Under the pieces are notes generated by a model that saw only the letters and a program-made list of their open reading frames with translations, ran no database searches and had not been told where the DNA came from. The position numbers were made by a program, and so were the translations under genes. Of a DNA stretch of 27,220 nt, positions 20,401-27,220 are shown piece after piece. Source of the DNA: Phoronis australis (taxonomy: Eukaryota; Phoronida; Phoronidae). The stretch covers positions 636,360-663,579 of the forward strand of contig NMRA01000197.1 in the NCBI GenBank assembly GCA_002633005.1. The letters run 5' to 3'. Position 1 is the first letter of the stretch. Each line of letters starts with the position of its first letter.

Positions 20401-23400
20401 CATAAAATAATAGACACTCATCTTGAGTTCCAATAGAAGTAGAATAGAAAATGCCAAATATGATTTTGAGTTCCATTTCACGTACAAAGATTAGACCTCG
20501 GGTCCTGGTCTTGAGCAATAAAGAACTGAATTTTCTCCATGCCCAGAAATCACCTTTTATTTGACGAAGGAACAATTTGAGACCAATTTCATAATGGTAA
20601 GTGGCCTAAATTAAATGCTAGTTTTCGCGACAGATGGCGTATAACCAAAGACTAACTTTAATCAGAACAGGCATTACATTAGCTTCTATGACAGATGCAA
20701 AATGGAAACAAATCTCATTATTAAAACGGCTACCGGCGCGTCTCACAGTAAACGAACAAGCTAATTGTGTGCCTGGGTAGTGCAGGCGAGACAGTAAACA
20801 AGCCACACGTATTACCTGTCCTACTTTCCACTTTGCCAAATTTGGGCGCGTTGCAAACATTGCAGGTCGAACGACGAGCCCAGTTCACGTTGCCGCAACT
20901 GAAATGAAAACATAACGGAAATCAGCCACTGGAATATTCTTGAAATCAGGAGAGGACTTGGTTCACAAAGACAAACCCTCCCCAAAACATCATCAAAGTT
21001 GGTATGAAAAATGAGAAGTGCCCTTTGCCTATCACTGCCTATGAACACGCATTCATCATCTCTGCAATGTGACGTAATTGGCCTTCCTTGAAGCTTATTA
21101 TCAACACTTTCCAAAAGTGAGAAAATAGAATAGGTAAGCAGTAAGCGATGGACTGAAATTTCTTGAAAAAGCCCCCAAAAAATTTACTTTCGTTCAGGAT
21201 TTGGTAAAACTGTCTTTTGGTCATGTGTCAATGTCATTGAATTGTAGTTGCCTCCCACAAATGCGAGGATAAACTGGGTAAACAAAGGGAAAGAATTGAA
21301 CTTGGTGACTAGCATGTTTAGCTGTGAGGGGATTATTCCATGAAAGAGGTGCATGGCAGTGAGGGGATTATTCCATGCAAGGGGTGCATGGCAGTGAAGG
21401 GATTATTCCATGCAAGGGGTGCATGACAGTGAGGGGATTATTCCATGCAAGGGGTGCATGGCAGTGAGGGGATTATTCCATGCAAGGGGTGCATGGCAGT
21501 GAGAGGATTATTCCGTGAAAGGGGTGCATGGCAGTGAGGGGATTATTCCGTGCAAGGGGTGCATGGCAGTGAGGGGATTATTCTATGCAAGAGGTGCATG
21601 GCAGTGAGGGGATTATTCCGTGCAAGGGGTGCATGGCAGTGAGGGGATTATTCTATGCAAGAGGTGCATGGCATTGAGGGGATTATTCCATGCAAGGCAG
21701 GGAAAGAGTTAAGGACCAAAAGTAGAAAAATAATGTTCTGCTCACCTATACAAATTATTATTACGGGCCAGACATAGGAGCTTTCTCAAACATCATACGC
21801 TAGATGATTTTTTGTGGGGCTTTTTTGGAAATCGCTAGTAATATGACAGATAGAAACTATTAGTAAAGATATTTCAACATACCTACCTTGCCCAAGCGAC
21901 ACTTTGTGTTCATACGTAAGTGAAAAGAAAAAGTTCCACAAACGAATAACCTGTGCACTAATGGTCTACCTCGCAAACACACGTAGCCCCTATCATGCAG
22001 TAGTATTCCTCACATCATCACTGGACATGATTTGGTGGTTTGCAACCACTCATTTTCCATACAAGACTCGTTTTCTCAAAATCACTTTGCAACTTACATG
22101 ACGCATCACATTCACATCATGGCAATAGCTAGCTTTTCTAAATTATTTGGCCAAATAATCACAAAAATAAGCAAATGGCCTGCAAATTCCACTTGAAGAG
22201 AATGCAGTGAGCTACCTACTTGAAATTGAACATGGATCTGAGCCGTGTTTTCATGGTTTCACGGAAAAACAACAGAACAGCAGTATGGCATTTCTTTTAA
22301 CCCTTTTTCAGAAAAATTGACAGTGACATGCTATAAAGACAGCATAATACCTGTTTTGTGTGAATTGGGAAAAGAGGAAGATTAAAACGTGAAAACAGGA
22401 TGTGCAATTTTTTGAATCCTTGCTAGGGGAGAACCCTGGAATGGCTAACAATGTCCGCAGCCAACCTCACCTGAGGTGAAAATTGAGTATTGCTTCAGAG
22501 AAGGGAATTTTTTCTCGTGAGGTGAGAATCCCACCCAACTGCCAAAAATGTGCGAGTTAAAGGGGAGGATTTTTTTAATCACTGGAGGCAAATTTTTGGG
22601 CAAGACAAGAGGAATTTCGTGCGATTCAAAAATATTCCTCTACGACTCAGCCCCAAAATGGAAGCATCCAGCACCCTAAAGTATGCAAACAAAACCCATA
22701 CGTTTTGCACTGCCAGTCATCCGCACTAAACAGGCCCTTGCTCTTCTCAGCCATGTGCTTGCCAATTTCCGTCCCGCCTTTCTTCGTCATCTTCTCTGTA
22801 CTTTTATCTGATGATTAAAGAGACAATTTCTAATTCTTTCACTTACTAAAGAACTAAAAATTAAATATTTGGCCCAAATTAATGAATAATGCTGCTGTCC
22901 ATAGCAAAACACTAAATTTTTCAATTTGTAGAAAAAAGAAAAACAAAACTAGCTAGGTCACTAACCCCTACAAAATCACTAACAATTTTCCTTATAAGTA
23001 GGACATTGCATTATCAGAAAACACATCCAGCACATTTACGAATCAAAAACGCTTCGGTCAGCCCTGAGGGCATGTCAACCCTTCGAGCATGTGACCACTT
23101 CAAAATCAATCGCAGGCCATCGCCAATAGAACGCTGAAACCAATACTAAGGTAAGGAAATAGCACTTTGGAAATTTATAAGAGATTGAAAATTCTACAAA
23201 GGGCAATAATTTCTCACCCATCAAATGAGTACCAACACTAGAATACAATATCACACACTGACAACAACTCTCATACAGGTGGGCATGACTCAAATCATCT
23301 GACCACATCACTCGAGGCCTTATTCAGCTGTACACCCAGGAGCATCAAAAACGGAATGAATTATGATGCAATTTTTCGGGAGGGATGAGGAGAATGAGAC

Positions 23401-26008
23401 AGTTGCTGTTCTTCACTGACTAGCAGCCAGTCACCTCATCACCGTTGGGGAAAATCTTGAATTAAGTACCAAAAGTTTCGATATATGTATCTCCGCGCCA
23501 GCTGGATGAACAAAGATGCCCATCATCAAACTTTACGTACCTTTTCCGCACTTATTACAGCGAGATCTCCGAGAAAAGTTAATGTTGCCACAGCTGGAAC
23601 GAAAGGAGAATTTTTACAGATAAAGTGGCATCTCAATCCCATTAGCTGGCTAAAAACTGAAAATCTAATTGGTCCTTAATCTCATAACATGAGTGATAAT
23701 AATACCCCTTAGCAATTTGAAAATCTAATTGGGCCTTACTCTCATAAAATAGGTGTAATAATATCCCTTAGCAATCCAATTTCCATTTCCAACAAGAATG
23801 TTGAAACCATCAGCGACTCAAGAAAACGTTTCCGAGTTCATTGGTGCTGGCCAACTCCAAAAGTAGCAAATTCCAAAATGGCACGTCACATGTATGCATT
23901 TCCCTCGACTTGAGTTTGTAACATAAACTGAATCCTATCACAGGAAGGAATATTATGAGACCAATTTCATGACTGTAGAAGACCCAATTCAATTGACATG
24001 TACGTAACCTTGTGGAAGAAGAACGGATGATTGAAGAATGGGTAAAAAACGAAATTGGTCAATGGGTAATGCTCAATATGGTAGTGCTGAAAGTTGATGC
24101 ATAATGAAAAGATAGCTCCGCAAATTTAGCAGCAGAATAACACAAGAACAGCAAGTTTTTTGGCACCGGTAACTCATTCAATTTACACAAATAAAAATGT
24201 AGTTTCTAATGACATTAATTTTCAGTCAGATTTTATTTGGCCACTGATTAAAACATATCAATGTAAGGCTGTAATTTACAGCTTTTCACTAAGGCTACTA
24301 CCCAACTAGACAGTATCACAGTCTCAACTGGCCCCAGTAGACGGTCAGCCTCTCATGTGCCGGAAGCTTTTCGGCTTATTACGTCTTACTCTATTTAAAC
24401 CATAAAAATCATGTTGTTAAATAAGTACCCTTTGAAAAAAGAGGGACACCTTAGAAGGTAGGCAATTACAACGCTTGTGGATCAATGGTGATTGCCTACC
24501 CCATGGAAAATTATTCATCTAAAAATACAGCGAGCAACATCGAATGAAACACGCATATGTACACATAAAATTATAACATATATACCATGAGTCATGTTAT
24601 AATTTTAAAGTTAGAATGACGAAGTAGATGAGTCATTTAATTAAGCATGCTAGTTGACTCCATGAAATTTTGTTATGTAAAGATTTTTGACAGATTTTAT
24701 TAATTATAATTTAAACTCTTGTAGTGTCATACAAAGTTATACATATAATATTGACTGCCTCAAATGTTCTGTAATGGCCATGATCTTGGTTAATCAGGCT
24801 CTGCTTTGGTGTCGAGGACTGAAGTGCCAAGCTAGGCCAAAGGTTTAAACTTGACGAAGCACTTTCTAAAGTCGACGCGCATTTTCCAAACTCGACGCAG
24901 CAAAAACCAAACTCGTCACAGCGTCGAGTTAAAACAGGTCGTGGAGAACACTGATGACTCTGGAGACAGTTTCTTCAACATTATTTGAAAATATCTATGA
25001 AAATCACTCGTGCTTCCCTCACCGGATGCCCTTTTGTGGAAGTTACCTGAAATGACACCTATAGGCAAACAAAAAGTCCAAGGGAAACAAATCGCACAAA
25101 TCTTCCCATGCTACTTTTTGCGAGCATCATGCGCCTCATCACGCGATTCGCTAAGTTTCATGCTTGTCAATGCCCCACTTGCGGCGACCCAAAAGGGAGT
25201 TGGAATTCTTCACGAAAGTTATCTTTATTTAATTCATGGAAACATGCTTTATTAATAGACAATTTTAAGTTTTAAATGGGTTTTTGAGGTGAAAACCACT
25301 TATTCGATGACTTTATTTCGGCTAGTGCCCGTTTAAAATAAACAGGATGAAATTAGCAAGGAAAGTGATGGGGAGGACTGTAGCCCCTGTACACCCAGCC
25401 CAGGGGCTGGGTGTTGCCTGCTTAGGAAGCCTGTGTTGTCTTTAACTCTTCCCAGCTCGAACATATATTCCCGCAATCGTGATATGGCGTCATAATCCCT
25501 GGTGCGGACAGTGTAAAAATGACCAACTGAACAAAGGATTGTTTTAAAAAACGTTTGATAGCAGGAGTATTTGTTTGAACTAGGATTAGAGTTAAAAACA
25601 TCAACAGCTTCTAATCTATGCATAAAATGTACTAACGACTTGACTTTGATGGTTTAATCAGTGTGAGGCGAATCTGGCCAAAAAGCTCCTGGAATATGGA
25701 GGGCCAATGGCACTATGGGATGGCCACCGTCTCAACAGGGGCCTGTTGTGACGGTGGCAATGCTTGTAAGGCTACAACTTGTGTTGATGACGTAGTCGTC
25801 GTCGGCCCCAGACTCCAGAGACGTGAAATTCTGTTCCCCGCGCGCAAACGCCGCTGCGTGTCGTACTTGCGACATATTACCAGATTTTTCGTTCTCTAAC
25901 ACAAACAGCAGGTTCCTAAACCAATCACGCCGGTTTAATCACCGACAACTTCTACCTGGGATCGGCGCAAACCCAATCACTTTCAGTCTGTCGAAATTGA
26001 CCCGACAT
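14456..26008 (-). CDS. ZRANB2: Zinc finger Ran-binding domain-containing protein 2 (splicing factor), complete CDS in nine exons
   Basis: Exons in transcript order are 26008-25956, 23593-23541, 22795-22702, 20898-20816, 19721-19639, 18657-18514, 17237-16999, 15669-15619 and 14495-14456. The sum is 840 nt (279 aa plus stop), all GT-AG and in phase. Finger 1 has Cys14, 19, 30, 33 (CGNINFSRRSRCNKC). The linker is GGTEIGKHMAEKSKGLFSAD. Finger 2 has Cys65, 68, 79, 82 and keeps Asp62, Asn70, Trp73, Arg75, Arg76 and Asn80, the family's RNA-contact residues. A Gly/acidic stretch (96-122), an acidic run with DVSKYKLD then DLSKYDL, and an RS domain (about 184-279, including a ten-Ser run) follow. ZRANB2 fingers bind single-stranded AGGUAA-like RNA (5' splice sites), and the RS tail contacts spliceosomal proteins in the nucleus. 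Human isoforms are about 320-330 aa, so the RS tail here is shorter. Confidence 0.94.
15558..15570 (+). promoter_or_regulatory. Isolated CTCF-like core in ZRANB2 intron 8
   Basis: CCACTAGAGGGCA matches the CCASYAGRKGGCR core at every position. It is a single site on the plus strand, about 50 nt downstream (in transcript sense) of ZRANB2 exon 8. It faces opposite to the array in LRRC42 intron 4. A 13-bp match can arise by chance, so confidence is low. Confidence 0.25.
16463..16600. repeat. Dispersed repeat related to 23866-23990
   Basis: Shared ordered blocks are AAATTCCAAA, GGCAC...CATGTATGCATT, GAATCC.ATCACA, AAGGAATAT and GA..AATTT.ATG. The copy here has about 45 extra bases in the middle. 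It lies in ZRANB2 intron 7, and the relative is in intron 1. Family unknown. Confidence 0.5.
18775..18922. repeat. Fold-back copy of a GCAATAACGAACTGTC-containing repeat
   Basis: TCAACTCGTTATTGTCTC (18775) and GTCAATTCGTTATTGCAC (about 18825) are direct copies. GCAATAACCAACTGTCC (18906-18922) is their inverse. Related single copies occur at 279-300, 17379-17397 and 20508-20530. They look like ends or fragments of one dispersed family. Confidence 0.5.
21324..21697. repeat. 35-bp minisatellite, ten full copies plus a partial one, in ZRANB2 intron 3
   Basis: Copies begin GTGAGGGGATTATTCC and end TGCATGGCA, with starts every 35 bp from 21324. Inside each, CCATGCA-AGGGG-TGCATGG is a perfect 7-bp inverted repeat in the best copies. 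Copies 7-8 and 9-10 form an identical 70-bp pair (CCGTGCAAGGGG alternating with CTATGCAAGAGG), showing recent two-unit expansion. On the ZRANB2 transcript strand, copies 2-5 and 11 read TTGCATGG, which includes TGCATG. Confidence 0.95.
23659..23778. repeat. Tandem duplication, 60-bp unit, two copies, in ZRANB2 intron 1
   Basis: GAAAATCTAATTGG starts units at 23659 and 23719. Each continues with CCTTA.TCTCATAA and ends CCCTTAGCAAT. The unit abuts exon 2 (23541-23593) by about 65 nt on its upstream side in transcript sense, so it overlaps the region where a branch point would be expected. Confidence 0.85.
23866..23990. repeat. Dispersed repeat related to 16463-16600
   Basis: This is the shorter of the two copies described at 16463. 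It ends with GGAATATTATGAGACCAATTTCATGACTG. A fragment with GAGACCAATTTCAT also occurs at about 20578. Confidence 0.5.
24457..24500. repeat. Inverted repeat, 10-bp perfect arms
   Basis: GGTAGGCAAT (24457-24466) pairs with ATTGCCTACC (24491-24500) across 24 nt. It lies in ZRANB2 intron 1. Confidence 0.7.
24567..24606. repeat. Inverted repeat, 13-bp perfect arms
   Basis: AAAATTATAACAT (24567-24579) pairs with ATGTTATAATTTT (24594-24606) across 14 nt. It is AT-rich and lies in ZRANB2 intron 1. Confidence 0.8.
24889..24930. repeat. Inverted repeat, 10-bp perfect arms, with a CTCGACGC-type motif
   Basis: AACTCGACGC (24889-24898) pairs with GCGTCGAGTT (24921-24930). Related GTCGACGC (24871-24878) and ACTCGTCACAGC lie beside it, so the motif has been locally multiplied. 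CpG-rich for this AT-rich intron. Confidence 0.7.
25391..25414. repeat. 24-nt palindrome, 11-bp perfect arms
   Basis: ACACCCAGCCC pairs with GGGCTGGGTGT across only two bases (AG). It lies in ZRANB2 intron 1 and is GC-rich against an AT-rich background. Confidence 0.8.
25723..25758. repeat. 36-nt near-perfect palindrome, 17-bp arms
   Basis: GCCACCGTCTCAACAGG (25723-25739) and CCTGTTGTGACGGTGGC (25742-25758) pair at 16 of 17 positions with a 2-nt centre (GG). This is the strongest cruciform candidate in the window and lies in ZRANB2 intron 1, about 200 nt from exon 1. Confidence 0.85.
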
Positions 26009-26225
26009 TTTGGCGCTTGTAGCTGTTACCGCTAGGAGTCGTACGGCAAGACAAAGCCAAACAACATTTTTATTAAACATGCTGAAATTCAACGAATACG
26101 AGTATTTTTATGGAAATATCAAGTTTCAATGCAAGAAGCTGTGAAGACGGCAATAAGTGTAAAATTTTTCAACATCGTACCATAATACTTTAAAATTAAA
26201 ATATGGTAACTAGAAGTTATTGCCG
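26009..26225 (-). promoter_or_regulatory. ZRANB2 upstream region
   Basis: This is the start-proximal sequence of ZRANB2. The plus-strand TTTTGGCGC at 26008-26016 matches an E2F-type TTTSGCGC site and touches the start codon. No TATA box, CCAAT box or transcription start can be assigned with confidence. The stretch is otherwise AT-rich and featureless. Confidence 0.25.
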
Positions 26226-26230
26226 GTGGT

Positions 26231-26325
26231 ACCCTCGGCTCGCTGGTTCCTTGCGTGCCGCTAGGTGGGGCGGTAGCCGTTCTGGCTGAGCTAAAGCATG
26301 ACGGGAACCAGCGAGGGACCCTCGG
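26231..26325. mobile_element. 79-bp mini inverted-repeat element with 8-bp flanking direct repeats
   Basis: CTCGCTGGTTCC (26239-26250) pairs perfectly with GGAACCAGCGAG (26304-26315). ACCCTCGG flanks it at 26231-26238 and 26318-26325, with GG left between the right arm and the right direct repeat. An 8-bp duplication plus terminal inverted repeats fits a hAT-type MITE. It may instead be a complex local palindrome. It sits about 220 bp upstream of the ZRANB2 start. Confidence 0.5.
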
Positions 26326-26342
26326 TCGATCTATATCTACCG

Positions 26343-26395
26343 GCAGGGCCGTAGGAAGCGGGGGGGCCGGGGGGGGCCCGTGCCCCCCCAAAAAT
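26343..26395. repeat. GC-rich hAT-like element end
   Basis: CAGGGCCGTAGGAAGC is followed by long G and C runs that can fold on themselves (GGGGGGCC, GGGCCCG, CCCCCCC) and then AAAAATTTTCA. The CAGGG start resembles the element at 10348. No matching second end was found inside the window. Confidence 0.4.
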
Positions 26396-26841
26396 TTTCA
26401 GCGTATAAGCTTCTGCAACATTGTATTTTGATTTGAAGTACAGTTTTCTCAGACTTATAACGAAATTGAAGAATCTGACTTAGTTATCAGAAAAACACCA
26501 TGGCATAAAAACGGTTGGATCAGGCAGCTTTTATTTCGCCAAAGAATCGTTTCCCAAGACTGCAGAACAAGACTTCAAGTTGATGTTTGGCGTCGTCGGC
26601 AAAGTGAAGACCTCACGTGTGTCCGGTAAGTGTTACATTATATCTAGCAGTAGCGCGTGCAGTTCTAAGCTTGAACTTTGGTGTTCAGTGCAAATATTCG
26701 AGATGTCGACCACAATGGAGGTAATTGAGTTTTCTAACGTTGTGGAGTTGTTTTTACTGTTCATTGTGATTGTCGCATGCACGTTATAGCAGGAAACTGG
26801 AGTAAATTTCGATCAGTGGTCACAAATTCTGTAATTTACAG

Positions 26842-27092
26842 GGCTTTGGAGAACTCGTGGCGTCGATTGGATACGACTCGCAGAAAGCTGGAAGTCTATA
26901 CGACACATACAGTAAACCTTGTAACACAAGCTGTTGAATCCCCTCTTTCTACATCTAGTTTGTTGGAAAATGCTCTGATCGACGAGTTCGCAAAATGCAT
27001 AATTCCCGAATCTCACCAGTCAACACACGAACCCATTCGCACATCTGGGGACGGCAACTGTTTATTTCGAGCCGCTTCTCTTTGCATAACTG
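26842..27092 (+). CDS. OTU-domain cysteine protease-like gene, partial (one exon seen)
   Basis: An open exon of 83 codons runs from acceptor tttacag (ending 26841) to donor GTATAA (27093). It starts ALENSWRRLD and ends with SGDGNCLFRAASLCITG. GDGNCLFRA is the OTU catalytic signature; Asp is encoded at 27050-27052 and the nucleophile Cys at 27059-27061. The catalytic His would come in later exons beyond the window. OTU proteins cleave ubiquitin chains; invertebrate genomes also carry many OTU copies in multigene families and mobile elements. The frame is open back to ATG 26777, so an unspliced start is possible. A frame-compatible upstream exon ending at donor CCG|GTAAGT (26626/26627) is the alternative. 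It is divergent from ZRANB2. Confidence 0.6.
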
Positions 27093-27151
27093 GTATAACT
27101 TTATATTTTTCGTAATAGATTTTTGACTTTTACTTTAGTCGATATTACATG

Positions 27152-27210
27152 GGCGGCGCAGCATTTAGTGGGGAGCTATATTCCCTCAGCCCCCTATCAG
27201 GTGCGCCGCC
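27152..27210. repeat. Inverted repeat with 9-bp GC-rich arms at the right edge
   Basis: GGCGGCGCA (27152-27160) pairs with TGCGCCGCC (27202-27210). It follows the OTU exon directly. It may be the start of another mobile element cut off by the window end. Confidence 0.5.
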
Positions 27211-27220
27211 TACGCCCGCG

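Noticed and set aside
21324-21697. CRISPR-like array
   Set aside because: The repeats are contiguous 35-bp units with no unique spacers, inside a eukaryotic intron; it is a minisatellite.
25333-25623. 96-codon minus-strand frame in ZRANB2 intron 1
   Set aside because: No family motif, and it runs through a 24-nt palindrome; no supporting splice sites.
26119-26391. Pro-rich minus-strand frame beginning MGGHGPPPAPPLP
   Set aside because: It is a translation of GC-rich mobile-element sequence and the mini inverted repeat; no family motif.

Overview
The window is eukaryotic (metazoan) DNA. It is AT-rich, its genes are split by GT-AG introns of about 0.5-4 kb, and most of the length is intron or repeat. 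Three conserved animal genes can be read from family-specific protein motifs, and a fourth gene starts at the right edge. Vertebrate-type repeats are absent. A tRNA-derived SINE, a LINE with an RNase H domain, Harbinger-like and hAT-like elements and higher-order satellites point to an invertebrate, perhaps marine. I cannot name the phylum.

Left edge (1-1480): the first coding exon of an IFT25/HSPB11-like gene lies on the minus strand (479 down to 388). A presumed shared promoter and a tRNA-derived SINE follow. LRRC42 then runs on the plus strand in five coding exons (1481-8752, 386 aa). From memory, IFT25 (HSPB11) and LRRC42 are also head-to-head neighbours in human, so this looks like old conserved microsynteny with a bidirectional promoter. 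LRRC42 intron 4 (about 4 kb) holds a 5'-truncated LINE with one nonsense codon. Next to it are two degenerate satellite-like arrays whose roughly 150-bp subunits each carry a CTCF-like core, all in one orientation.

Middle (8753-14455): this is the gap between two convergent genes. It has a likely LRRC42 poly(A) signal, a 63-bp tandem duplication, a 1157-bp terminal-inverted-repeat element with a nested 158-bp hAT-like MITE, and a dispersed repeat that matches a copy in LRRC42 intron 1.

Right (14456-26008, minus strand): a complete ZRANB2 splicing-factor gene in nine coding exons gives exactly 840 nt, 279 aa plus stop, with every junction in phase. Its introns hold a 35-bp minisatellite rich in a UGCAUG-type motif, several short repeats, and a cluster of near-perfect palindromes in intron 1. 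Beyond its start (26009-27220) lie two GC-rich mobile-element fragments and, on the plus strand, an exon with the catalytic motif of an OTU deubiquitinase, truncated by the window edge.

The genes share no pathway: IFT25 is ciliary transport, LRRC42 is poorly characterised, ZRANB2 is splicing, and OTU proteins cleave ubiquitin. The strongest unexplained signals are the CTCF-like array, the conserved divergent gene pair and the intronic minisatellite.
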